Assembly (NCBI RefSeq): GCF_900116375.1
Contig: NZ_UETB01000001.1
Span: 372,001 to 436,000 of the forward strand
Direction: 5' to 3'
DNA from: Georgenia satyanarayanai
Lineage (GTDB): Bacteria > Actinomycetota > Actinomycetes > Actinomycetales > Actinomycetaceae
DNA length: 64,000 nucleotides
The position numbers and the translations under genes were made by a program. A model generated the notes under the pieces. The model was given only the letters and a program-made list of their open reading frames with translations. It was not told the origin of the DNA and searched no databases. The stretch's first letter is position 1; each line of letters opens with the position of its first letter. Positions 1 through 8,266 of the stretch are shown here, piece after piece.

Positions 1-828
1 TTGGCGAAGCCGTCGGAGTAGGCCTCGGCCTCCGCGAAGAGCAGGTCGTAGGACCCGGCGGGAGGCGTCTGCCGCACCGGGAAGAGCACCGCTGCCAGCA
101 GCTGCCGCGCCGCGCCGTCCGGGAGCCTGGGCACCCGTGCCGCGTAGAGACGGAGCAGGTCGGGCGTCGTCGTCGCGGCGGTGGCCAACGGTGAGCCCGC
201 GGCGGCCTCCACCCAGAGGAAGGCGCCGTCGTCCAGGCTCGTCCCCTCCGGCAGGTCGACGGTGACCTCGTGGACGAGGCCGACGGCGTGGGCGAGGAGC
301 GGCTGACGCAGCGCCCGGCCGAGGATCTCGTTCCAGCGCAGGCCCGGGCGGGGTGGGGGCGGCGTCGGGCGCTTGGCGGGGTCGAGCGCATCGCGCATGG
401 CGCAGGCGTAGCGGTGGGAGTCGACGAGGTAGGAGCTGCCGAGCCGGGACGCGCCCGCGGCCTGGAGGTACCCCTCGGTGGCGACCTTGTACACGCGCAG
501 GCGCCCGGTGCCCGGGTCCGCCGGGGGGACGGACGGGTCGACCGGCAGCCGCCGGCCGAGCGCCTCCAGCACCGGTCGCGCCGTGGCCACCGGGCCGAGT
601 GACGGCGTGGCGAGCAGCTCTCCCGCGCCCGGGGTGGGGAGGTCCTCGAGGGTGGGCAGCAGCCGCACCTCGACGGGCAGGGCGAGGTCGCAGAAGGCGG
701 CGACGTCCGGGACGAGGGGAGCGAGCGGGTCCCGCGTGGGGGCGCACAGGATGCGGAGCACGAGCCGGCGACCCTCCACGCGCTGCGGGAAGGTCATCAG
801 CGAGAGTCGGACGTCGTCGGCGGTCATG
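1..828 (-). CDS. Hypothetical protein, C-terminus beyond the window edge
   Basis: The frame opens with ATG at 828 and stays open to base 1, so at least 276 residues are present and the end is missing. A strong ribosome binding site (AGGAGG) lies just upstream, and the stop of the 1,624-aa gene upstream is only 11 bases away, so the two are almost certainly one transcript. The protein starts MTADDVRLSLMTFPQR and has no signal peptide, no membrane segment and a Pro-rich stretch (PTPPPPRP) near residue 155. A WNEILGRALRQPLL stretch follows shortly after. I do not recognise a family. Sequence composition is ordinary for the window. Its job is probably tied to the giant partner, but no function can be assigned from the sequence. 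Confidence 0.75.
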
Positions 829-839
829 GTGCCTCCTCG

Positions 840-3800
840 TCACAGGGCCTCGGCGGCGAGCAGGTACGGGTTGCCGAGCGCGAAGGCGGCGAACGTCGGC
901 ATCCCCAGCTGGATGTCCGTCTCCGCGTGGACCTTCGCCTCACCGGAGAAGACCCACCCGAGGGTCGCCTCGAGAACCACCTCGGCCTCGAGGTGGAAGT
1001 TGACCTCCTCGGTGTGCTGATCCTGCTCGTCCTTTCCCCGCCGCGGGCTGCACATGCACTCGAAGCCGATCGCGACGCCCGCCAGGCCGTCGAGGATGTC
1101 GGCCTGTCCCTCGAACTGGTACTTGAGGCCGTAGTGGACCTCGTTCTTGATCTCGAGCACGTGGAGCGTGGCGACGGAGAGCTCGGCCGCGAAGGCCTTG
1201 AAGTCCGCACCGAGGTAACCCACGAAGCCACCCTGGAGCTCGAACTCGTGGCTCTCCTTCCGCGGCTGGAAGTACTGGCCGACGCCCGGGTCGGCGCCGG
1301 TGACGTACTCGTACGTGAGCTTGAGCGCCCCACCGCCCCAGATCGGGCCGATGATCGGGACGAGGAGCTTGCCGCCGATCTCGAACTTGAGGCCGTGGAC
1401 GAGGTTGGTCTCGCGATGGACGCTCTGCTCGAGGTGGTCGATCCGCAGGAAGATGCCGATCTTGGCCTTGATCTTGCCGCCACCGAAGTCGGCCCAGCCC
1501 TTCGCGGGCTCCAGGTCCCACCGGTCGTCGTCGTGGGGCGGGGTGACCTTGGGCTTCGTGCCGACCGGGAGGTCGAACTCCTTGCCGAAGTAGACCGGCG
1601 AGAAGGCTCGCTCGGGTCGCTCGCCGACGCTGCCCGGCGCCTCGCTCGCGTCGGTGGTCGGCGGCAGGGAGAGGCTGCGCATGATGTCCATGAAGGACTG
1701 GGCGGTCCCGAGCGCGCCGCTGAACTCGACGACGACGTCCTCGACGTCGTCCACGCGGTCCGACCCGGCCCGCAGGACGCCGGCGGTGGTGCAGAAGCGG
1801 CCGAAGATCTCGTAGTCGGTGGTGATGCAGAGCTGCCCGAGCTCGAGGGACCAGTGCCGGGTGGGCTCGCGCGTGTCGATCGCGAGCCGGAGGCGGGCGC
1901 GCCGCTCGTCGAGGCCGCGGTACTCGAGCCGCATGGCGGCGTTCGGCCCCTTCGCGTCCAGCGGGATCTCGCGCCAGGCGCCACCGCCGGGGACCTCGAC
2001 GTCCACGCCGCCGCCGCCGGCCGACAGGAGCCGGAGGTGTCCCGGTTCGGGGACCTCCAGTGCGGTGCCGGCCAGGGCGACGCACACGTCCTGCGGCGGC
2101 ATCGCGCCGGCGTGGTTGGCGAGCGCGAACTGGTCGGCGAATAGGGGCGCCCTGCCCGGTGTGATCCTCGTGTCTCCCGCGGCGACCTTCGGGTCCGGGA
2201 CGAGCAGCCGGTGCGCGTCGCTGGCGTGCAGGATCGCGTAGTCCGTCTGCGGCTGGGCGGCCAGCAGGTCCGCGGCCTCCCGGAGGTAGCGGTCATCGCC
2301 CCGGCCGGTGAGCGGCACGGTCTCGCCCGGGTGGAGCCGTCGGTGCGCGACCGCTGCCGGGTCGCGGCGGACGACCGCCCAGTCACCCCGCACCGGCAGC
2401 ACGGGCATGCCCCGCAGGACACCGGCCAGCAGCGGCCCGGGCCCGGCCCACTCGATGCCGAGCGCGGTGCCCCGGAACAGCTGCCCCGACCGCGCGACGT
2501 CCACGGCGGCGTCGAGCCGGCCGAAGCACCCGCCGCGTCCCGTGCCCGGCGAGGGCTGCAGGAGCAGGTCGAGGACGGCGGCGTCGGTGACACCCTGCGG
2601 GCGCGGGTCGAGCTCCACCCAGCCGTGCACGTCGTGGACCGGGGTGAGCTCGCCGAGGCCGTCGACCTCGGCCATCGCGTCGAACCGCACGGCTCGGAAC
2701 CGGGTGCCGCCGGGGCCGACGGCGGTCTCCGGGAGCTCCCGGATGCCGCGGACCGACCGGAGCGCCCGGAAGACGCCGAGCTCGGGCTGGGTCTGCAGGG
2801 TGGGGTAGTCGACCAGCCCGTCACCCGCCGGCTGCCACCCGCTGTCGGACCGCCACACGGCACCGGCACGGGAGCGGCGCAGCGTCACCTGCCGGACCAG
2901 CGGGATCCGGAACGGGTGGCACATGCTGGTGATCTGCACGACCTCCAGGGTCGTCCGTCCGACCAGGGCCTGGAACCGGACCTCGCTGACGTTGCTGCCG
3001 ACGGCCAGCGGGTGCCCGGGGCGTTTGGTGGGGTCCAGCCAGGCGCTCATCACGCTGTTCCCGTGACCCGCGACGTCGACGCCCTGGACGGGGACCCGCG
3101 GCGAGGTCGCGCCGGCGAGTGCGGAGAAGGTCGTGTTGAACGTGTCGTCGAACGGGGCTCCCAGCGCACTGAAGACTTGACCCGAGTCGTGCCCCAGCCG
3201 GAGCTGGTGTGCCGTGCCGGGGATGGACGGCGTGGCGGCGTCCGGCCCGCGATCCTCGCCGTCGCTCGTGGCACGCAGCCGGAGCTGCCACTGCGGCTGC
3301 AGCCCGCTCTCCTCGGCCATCCCCTCCGGCGGGACGAGCTCGACACTTCCACCCCCTTCGGCAGCGGCGTCGAGGCGGGCGACCGCCCGCATCCCGAACG
3401 GCAGGCTGAGGAGAGCGTTCAACGGGGTCTCGTCGAAGCCGGCGACGAGGGCCTGCGCCACGGTGGGTGGGTCGACGGGCACGGGCTGCTCCGTAGCCTG
3501 CATGAGGCGCTGCGGACCGCCGTCGCCGAGGGGCGCCAGCTGGTCGGGGAACGGGTCGGCGGCGGCGGGCTGCACGAGGTTGCCGAGCGGTTCGTTGAGG
3601 AATCCGGGCAGCAGGAGGAGGTCGGTGTACCGCAGCGCCTGGGTGAGGCGTGTGCCGTCGAGACGGAGCGGTTCGGACGCATCGGCCTCCTCCGTCCGTG
3701 CTCCCGGGTGGAGGCTCACGCCGAGGAAGTCGGCGCCGCCCGAGACGTCGAGGAGGTGGCAGCGTGCCGGGTCGTGGCCGCGCACGCGGCCCGGGCGGTA

Positions 3801-5714
3801 GTACCTGTCCAGGGCGCGCCGCGCCTCCGGCTCGGGGGGATCGGCGCGGACCGTGCCGGTGCCGCCGAGAAGACGGCGGCCACGGACGGGCAGGCCGAAG
3901 GCCACCTCCGGGGGCGCGTCCTCGTGGCGCCAGTCGGCCGCCGCGACCAGCTCGGCGCCGCGGACGTCGGCAGGCTCGCGGTCACCTCCGGTCCACGGAA
4001 GGACGTCGCTCGCGTAGGGGTGAGGCAGGACCGGCACGACGGAGTCCATCGCCAGCCCGCAGGTGATCCAGCCGGCCGCCAGCGTGGCGGGCCCCTCGCC
4101 GCGGGCCGACTCGAGCACCAGGCTCGTCACGCCCGTGGTGCGCACCAGCGCGTTGTCGAGCATGAAGCTGCGTCGCTGCGCGGCGAGGTCCGGTGCGAGC
4201 GTCGACGCGTGCAGGACCACCGCCCGCGAGCTGCCGTCCCAGAGGTCGAGGACCGTGGCCGCGCCCTTGACGACGAGCGGCCCGGCCGCCGTACGCGGGG
4301 CCCCGAGCACGGCGCGGAACGGCGCGCCGACCCTGGTGATGGTGTCGACCGCCGGTGCGTCCGGCTGCGCCAGGCTGGTCACCTCGAGGGAGCTCAGCCC
4401 CGTGGCGCGCAGGCGGACCTCGGCGGCCGCGTCGGTCCGGTCCGCGGGAGCGTGCCAGGCGGCCTCGAGCCACTCCTCGCCGGGGAGCCGCTCGGGTGGT
4501 GTGCCCGCGAACCACAGCTCACCGGTGCGGACCAGGAGCTGTGACTCGCTCAGGGGCACCCGGACGGGCGAGCCCGAGTCCTGCACCACCTCGGTACGGA
4601 GGTCGAGGCCCGCTCCCAGGCGCAGGTGCACCGCCGGTGTCCCGCTGACCGCGCCCAGGGTGTCGGGGCCGACCGCTCCGCTCGCGCGTGCCACCGGGAA
4701 GGCCAGGGCGGCCTCGATGACGCTGGCGCTCCCGTCGAGCTGCCAGGTCGGGCCGCGCAGCGGCCCGGCGTCGAGAGGCGACGGGCCGGGGTCGAGGGGG
4801 AGCACCATCGCTCCGAGCGCAGCGTCGTAACGCAGCGGCGCACCCGGGACGGGGGGCAGGGTGGCGGCCGCCTGGCCGACGGACAGGACGAGGTCGCCGG
4901 CCAGTGAGAGGGACGCGCCCTGCTGGGTGAGGTCGAGGACGATCTCCTGCGGGGCGCTCAGCCCGCAGGCGCGCGCCGCCTCCCCGGCACCGGGTTCCGC
5001 AGCACTCGCGCTCGCCTGGCTGAGCGTGGCCTGCACCCGGAGCTGGGTGTCGCTGTCGACGCGCACGACTGCCGGGGCAGGGCCTTCACCGAAGGGCCGG
5101 CTGCCGCCCAGCCGGCCACCCGTCACGTCGATGCCGAACCAGGCGTCGGACGGCGCGGCCGGGTCGAACATCGCCGCGCGCAGCCACACCGCTGCAGGGG
5201 CCAGCTCGAAGCCGCGCCGGCCGCCGTCTCCAAGCGGTGTGAAGGCGACCAGCGGCTCGTCCGGCCGGCCGACGGCCACGGACGCGCGGGTGATGAGCGT
5301 GGTCACCGTGGACTCGTAGACGTCGAACCACACCGGCCGCACCGTGGTCTCCGGGAAGGGGCCCAGAGTGTGGCTCGGTCGCCGGCCGCGCGCCCACGCA
5401 GGCAGGGCGTGGGGAGTCAGCCCGGCCGGGCCCTCATGGGTACGCCGAAGGACCAGCGTCCTCGGAAGGTCCAGCTGGTCAGCCTCGGCGAGCAGCGCCC
5501 TGAACGTCTGGAGCCGGAAGGTGTCGAGCATCGACCCGGCGTCCGGCCACGGGCGCAACGGCGACGTCGGGAGCTGCATCTGCGACTGGGTCTGGCCGTG
5601 ACGCAGCGCGGCGACCACGGCCCTGTCGACGTCCTCGAGCCGGTCGCTGCCCGCGCCGGAGAAGACGGAACCGGCAAGCGTCACCAGCGGTTCGAGGAGC
5701 GGACTGTCAGCCAT
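840..5714 (-). CDS. Giant protein of unknown function (1,624 aa)
   Basis: The start is set at ATG 5714 (MADSPLLEPLVTLAGSV). The open frame continues upstream to 7103, but that part runs antisense through the reductase and TetR genes and is Arg-rich shadow sequence. No signal peptide or clear membrane helix is visible, so the protein is probably cytoplasmic or exported by an unusual route. The first ~1,250 residues are rich in short beta-strand-like segments. A central block contains GHGNSVMSAWLDP and VVQITSMCHPF. The last ~250 residues show alternating strand patterns (for example LKLTYEYV, HEFELQGGFVGYLGADF, VNFHLEAEVVLEATLGW). There are few cysteines apart from a CMCSPRR motif near the end. 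It lies 11 bases ahead of the edge gene and is co-transcribed with it. I know of no function. A structural or binding role is only a guess. Confidence 0.75.
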   Translation of the reverse strand: MADSPLLEPLVTLAGSVFSGAGSDRLEDVDRAVVAALRHGQTQSQMQLPTSPLRPWPDAGSMLDTFRLQTFRALLAEADQLDLPRTLVLRRTHEGPAGLTPHALPAWARGRRPSHTLGPFPETTVRPVWFDVYESTVTTLITRASVAVGRPDEPLVAFTPLGDGGRRGFELAPAAVWLRAAMFDPAAPSDAWFGIDVTGGRLGGSRPFGEGPAPAVVRVDSDTQLRVQATLSQASASAAEPGAGEAARACGLSAPQEIVLDLTQQGASLSLAGDLVLSVGQAAATLPPVPGAPLRYDAALGAMVLPLDPGPSPLDAGPLRGPTWQLDGSASVIEAALAFPVARASGAVGPDTLGAVSGTPAVHLRLGAGLDLRTEVVQDSGSPVRVPLSESQLLVRTGELWFAGTPPERLPGEEWLEAAWHAPADRTDAAAEVRLRATGLSSLEVTSLAQPDAPAVDTITRVGAPFRAVLGAPRTAAGPLVVKGAATVLDLWDGSSRAVVLHASTLAPDLAAQRRSFMLDNALVRTTGVTSLVLESARGEGPATLAAGWITCGLAMDSVVPVLPHPYASDVLPWTGGDREPADVRGAELVAAADWRHEDAPPEVAFGLPVRGRRLLGGTGTVRADPPEPEARRALDRYYRPGRVRGHDPARCHLLDVSGGADFLGVSLHPGARTEEADASEPLRLDGTRLTQALRYTDLLLLPGFLNEPLGNLVQPAAADPFPDQLAPLGDGGPQRLMQATEQPVPVDPPTVAQALVAGFDETPLNALLSLPFGMRAVARLDAAAEGGGSVELVPPEGMAEESGLQPQWQLRLRATSDGEDRGPDAATPSIPGTAHQLRLGHDSGQVFSALGAPFDDTFNTTFSALAGATSPRVPVQGVDVAGHGNSVMSAWLDPTKRPGHPLAVGSNVSEVRFQALVGRTTLEVVQITSMCHPFRIPLVRQVTLRRSRAGAVWRSDSGWQPAGDGLVDYPTLQTQPELGVFRALRSVRGIRELPETAVGPGGTRFRAVRFDAMAEVDGLGELTPVHDVHGWVELDPRPQGVTDAAVLDLLLQPSPGTGRGGCFGRLDAAVDVARSGQLFRGTALGIEWAGPGPLLAGVLRGMPVLPVRGDWAVVRRDPAAVAHRRLHPGETVPLTGRGDDRYLREAADLLAAQPQTDYAILHASDAHRLLVPDPKVAAGDTRITPGRAPLFADQFALANHAGAMPPQDVCVALAGTALEVPEPGHLRLLSAGGGGVDVEVPGGGAWREIPLDAKGPNAAMRLEYRGLDERRARLRLAIDTREPTRHWSLELGQLCITTDYEIFGRFCTTAGVLRAGSDRVDDVEDVVVEFSGALGTAQSFMDIMRSLSLPPTTDASEAPGSVGERPERAFSPVYFGKEFDLPVGTKPKVTPPHDDDRWDLEPAKGWADFGGGKIKAKIGIFLRIDHLEQSVHRETNLVHGLKFEIGGKLLVPIIGPIWGGGALKLTYEYVTGADPGVGQYFQPRKESHEFELQGGFVGYLGADFKAFAAELSVATLHVLEIKNEVHYGLKYQFEGQADILDGLAGVAIGFECMCSPRRGKDEQDQHTEEVNFHLEAEVVLEATLGWVFSGEAKVHAETDIQLGMPTFAAFALGNPYLLAAEAL

Positions 5715-5851
5715 GTGCAGGCCCCACTGTCGCGTCGTAAGACTCGAAGCGTCCGCCCTGTATGGGGAGCAAACTACCGCTCTGGGACGACGGCGTCTAC
5801 GAGCTGTCCCCGCGACGTTCAGCGAGGGGAGCGGGAGCGGGGGCGCCGTCG

Positions 5852-6409
5852 TCAGGAGCCGACGGCGTAGCGGAGGTAGACCGTGCCGTCCGCGAAGCGG
5901 CGGTCCTCGAGCAGCGACAGCTGGAGCCGCTGGGAGGGGAGGGCACGCAGGCCACCGCCGATGGTGAGGGGGCTGAGGACGAGGTGCAGCTCGTCGACCA
6001 GCCCGGCGGCGAAGGCGTGCGCGGCAAGCGTGGGACCGAAGACGCTGAGGTCTCCCGCCGACTCCGCCTTGAGGCGGCGCACGGCTTGGGCGTCGAAGCG
6101 AGGCTCGAGCCGGGTGTGCGAGGTGGCGACCTCCGTCAGCGTCGTCGAGTAGACGACCTTGTCGACGCGCTGCCACCACTGGGCGAAGTCGCCCGCGTGC
6201 CCGTCCGCGCCGGCGAGGGCCGGATCGGTCTCCCACACCGACATCACCTCGTAGGTGCGCCGACCGTAGAGCTCGGTGCCGATGCGCTCCTGGAACGCGT
6301 TGAGGAACTCGAAGACGTCGGGTGACGGTTCGGCCCAGTCGTGGTCGCCGTCGGGATCGGAGATGAAGCCGTCGAGCGAGCAGATCGGCACGTAGAGGAG
6401 CTGTCCCAT
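5852..6409 (-). CDS. RibD C-terminal/DHFR-like reductase (185 aa)
   Basis: The protein begins MGQLLYVPICSLDGFISDPDG, the typical opening of the RibD-C/dihydrofolate-reductase-like family, whose S-DG-I-D stretch contributes to NADPH and substrate binding. The family features ELYGRRTYEVM, VVYSTTL and, near the end, ELHLVLSPLTIGGG are all present. At 185 residues it is full length for the stand-alone family. These proteins are usually soluble NADPH-dependent reductases of unknown substrate, and neither folate nor riboflavin biosynthesis is implied. The start lies 30 bases after the stop of the TetR gene on the same strand, so both are probably one transcript and respond to the same ligand. Confidence 0.85.
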   Translation of the reverse strand: MGQLLYVPICSLDGFISDPDGDHDWAEPSPDVFEFLNAFQERIGTELYGRRTYEVMSVWETDPALAGADGHAGDFAQWWQRVDKVVYSTTLTEVATSHTRLEPRFDAQAVRRLKAESAGDLSVFGPTLAAHAFAAGLVDELHLVLSPLTIGGGLRALPSQRLQLSLLEDRRFADGTVYLRYAVGS

Positions 6410-6439
6410 GCCGGTGTGGACCGTGGTCGACGGCGGAAC

Positions 6440-7066
6440 TCATCTGCCGCCGTCGGCGTACCGAGCGGCGATGGTGCGGACGGCCTCGTCGACCACCTGC
6501 TCGACGCGTTCGGTGCTCACCTCCCAGCCCGGTACCAGGAGCGTCGGCCAGAAGACGTAGTTGGAGATCATGCCCAGGAACTGGGTGGCTGCGAGGTCCG
6601 CGTCCTCGACCTGGACCGTTCCCGCCTCGTGCTCGGCCAGCAGGTAGCTGCGCACGGACTCGAAGTAGGGCATCTTCCCCTGCGAGAACTGCGCATCGGC
6701 CAGCTCGGGGAATCGCGGCAGCTCTGCGATGACGATGCGGAACAGATCGGTCATCTGCGGGCGGCTCAACAGCTCCGCGTAGCGGCGGCCGAGGGTGGTG
6801 AGCCCGTCGACGACGTCGCCTGCCGGCGGCGGATCCTCCCCGTCGGCGGTCGCCCAGGACTCGGTGACCATGGCGTCGAACAGGGCGGCCTTGGTCGGGA
6901 ACTGCTTGAACAACGTGGCCCGCGAGACTCCCGAGCGCTCCGCGATCCGCGCCAGCGAGGTCCGGTCGTAGCCCATCTCGAGGAAGAGTGCGGTCGCGGC
7001 CGCCAGGATCAGGGCGCGCTTCTCCCGGGCGATGCGCTGGTGGTAGGTCGTGACGGCCCGGCTCAT
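6440..7066 (-). CDS. TetR/AcrR family repressor (208 aa)
   Basis: The N-terminal helix-turn-helix spans about residues 14-60, with RALILAAATALFLEMGYDRTSLARIAERSGVSRATLFKQF split across the usual TetR helices. The C-terminal ligand domain is unrecognisable, as is normal for the family. There is no ribosome binding site. Instead a TATGCT -10 box sits exactly six bases before the ATG, so the mRNA is probably leaderless. An inverted repeat at 7082-7101 lies between the likely -10 and -35 positions, consistent with self-repression. A second, nearly identical repeat lies in front of the divergent dehydrogenase. It probably controls its own unit, including the RibD-like reductase, and the dehydrogenase. 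Confidence 0.9.
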   Translation of the reverse strand: MSRAVTTYHQRIAREKRALILAAATALFLEMGYDRTSLARIAERSGVSRATLFKQFPTKAALFDAMVTESWATADGEDPPPAGDVVDGLTTLGRRYAELLSRPQMTDLFRIVIAELPRFPELADAQFSQGKMPYFESVRSYLLAEHEAGTVQVEDADLAATQFLGMISNYVFWPTLLVPGWEVSTERVEQVVDEAVRTIAARYADGGR

Positions 7067-7072
7067 GGCGCG

Positions 7073-7078
7073 AGCATA
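7073..7078 (-). promoter_or_regulatory. -10 box of the leaderless tetR promoter
   Basis: On the minus strand TATGCT is followed by six bases and then the ATG at 7066, with no Shine-Dalgarno sequence. This places the transcription start at or next to the start codon. Confidence 0.6.
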
Positions 7079-7081
7079 CGA

Positions 7082-7101
7082 GGTGAGTGGCTTGACTCAC
7101 C
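7082..7101. promoter_or_regulatory. Operator 1: GGTGAGT-N6-ACTCACC
   Basis: Perfect 7-bp arms with a 6-bp centre. The repeat sits just upstream of the tetR -10 box, so a bound repressor would block that promoter. It matches the second site at 7130-7149 at nearly every arm position. The two centres are 48 bp apart. Confidence 0.65.
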
Positions 7102-7127
7102 ATGCCGCCCGTCCTACGGTCGCATCA

Positions 7128-7151
7128 GTGGTGAGTCGCCTGGCTCACCAC
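7128..7151. promoter_or_regulatory. Operator 2: GTGGTGAG-N8-CTCACCAC
   Basis: Perfect 8-bp arms around an 8-bp centre, carrying the same GGTGAG/CTCACC half-sites as operator 1. It lies 62 bp before the ATG of the divergent dehydrogenase, where it could repress that promoter. Very likely a target of the neighbouring TetR protein (inference from position and matching half-sites). Confidence 0.65.
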
Positions 7152-7213
7152 CTGATGGTTGTCGGGTCGCGACTGCACCCCGGTCAGGCAACCGCGAACC
7201 GAGGGAGCACCTG

Positions 7214-7993
7214 ATGAACCGCTTCGACGACCAGACCGTGCTCGTGACCGGTGGGGCCGGTGGGCAGGGATCGAGCCATGTCCGCGCCTTTCACGCCGAG
7301 GGGGCGAACGTGGTGATCGGCGGCATCGACGCCGGACGGGGCGCCGCTCTCGCGGACGAGCTCGGGAGCCGCGCTCACTTCACCCGCCTCGACGTCACGG
7401 ACGAGGGCTCGTGGTCCGCCGCTGTGGGTGCGGCCGAGAGCGTCTACGGCACCCTGGACGTGCTGGTCAACAACGCAGGCGTGCAGAATCCGCCGGTGCC
7501 GATCGAGAGCACGGACCAGGCCACCTGGTCGCGCATCCTCGACGTCAACCTCACCGGCACCTTCCTCGGGATCAAGGTCGCCGCACCCGCTCTCCGACGT
7601 GCCGCGGGCGGAGCCATCGTCAACATCGGCTCGACGATGGGCCTGGGCGGCACGGCGCACTACGCGCCGTACGTCGCCAGCAAGTGGGCCGTGCGAGGTC
7701 TCACGCAGACGGCAGGACTCGAGCTCGGCCGGGACCGCATCCGCGTGAACGCCATCCACCCGGGCGTGATCGCGACCCCCTTCATCCACGAGCCGGCGGC
7801 CGGCGCCACCGCGGCGATCGCCGACTTCTACTCACCCGAGCCGTTCGCCATCCCTCGCCTCGGAGAGCCGGCCGACGTCACCCGGCTCCTCCTGTTCCTC
7901 GCCTCGTCGGAGGCGTCGTTCATCACGGGGTCGGAGTACGTCATCGACGGCGGACTCCTCCTCGGTCCCGCCCTGCAGGCCGCGGTCGCATGA
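7214..7993 (+). CDS. Short-chain dehydrogenase/reductase (259 aa)
   Basis: A classical SDR. The NAD(P)-binding TGGAGGQG lies at residues 12-19, NNAG at 86-89, the catalytic Ser at 140 (in IVNIGS) and YxxxK at Y153/K157. The C-terminal SEYVIDGG end is also typical. An Asp follows the second strand (GGIDA), which slightly favours NAD over NADP. A GAGGGAG ribosome binding site precedes ATG 7214. The gene is divergent from a TetR regulator with paired operators between them, so the substrate is probably linked to the regulator's ligand (a hydroxysteroid- or xenobiotic-type alcohol is a guess). Confidence 0.92.
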   Translation: MNRFDDQTVLVTGGAGGQGSSHVRAFHAEGANVVIGGIDAGRGAALADELGSRAHFTRLDVTDEGSWSAAVGAAESVYGTLDVLVNNAGVQNPPVPIESTDQATWSRILDVNLTGTFLGIKVAAPALRRAAGGAIVNIGSTMGLGGTAHYAPYVASKWAVRGLTQTAGLELGRDRIRVNAIHPGVIATPFIHEPAAGATAAIADFYSPEPFAIPRLGEPADVTRLLLFLASSEASFITGSEYVIDGGLLLGPALQAAVA

Positions 7994-8203
7994 GCAGGCA
8001 AGACACGGCTGGGGAAGGGGATCTCCGCCGACCTGCCCGCCCGCGCGACCCCTGTCAATGACCCGGACGAACGTCGGGCTGTGCTGGCGGAGATCGTCGC
8101 GGACCTCAACCAGCCCCACGACCCGGGCACCATCCGGCCGACTCGGCTCGAGGACTGGGCGGACAGCCGGCTGATGCGGATCGACTTTCCTGGTCGGCCG
8201 TGA
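7994..8203 (+). pseudogene. C-terminal remnant of a deazaflavin-type nitroreductase
   Basis: Right after the dehydrogenase stop, in the same frame, about 69 codons read as well-formed protein (ISADLPARATPVNDPDERR, then VADLNQPHDPGTIRP and EDWADSRLMRIDF) ending in TGA at 8203. No plausible start or ribosome binding site exists for it. From memory, the pattern resembles the C-terminus of nitroreductase/quinone-reductase (F420/deazaflavin family) proteins. I read it as a decayed gene end, left by a deletion that joined it to the dehydrogenase gene. The family assignment is by recollection and uncertain. Confidence 0.4.
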
Positions 8204-8227
8204 TCGCGCAGCCCTCCCGGGGTGCAC

Positions 8228-8261
8228 GACGGCCCGGTCACACCGCGACGACCGGGCCGTC
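8228..8261 (-). terminator. Terminator hairpin of the subtilase gene
   Basis: A 12-bp perfect stem (GACGGCCCGGTC paired with its complement) with a 10-base loop, 5 bases past the subtilase stop codon. No U-tract follows, as is common in actinobacteria. Confidence 0.7.
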
Positions 8262-8266
8262 GCCCG

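Noticed and set aside
5715-7103. An upstream extension of the 1,624-aa gene to 7103
   Set aside because: The extension is Arg/His-rich shadow sequence crossing two real genes on the same strand; the first convincing start is ATG 5714.
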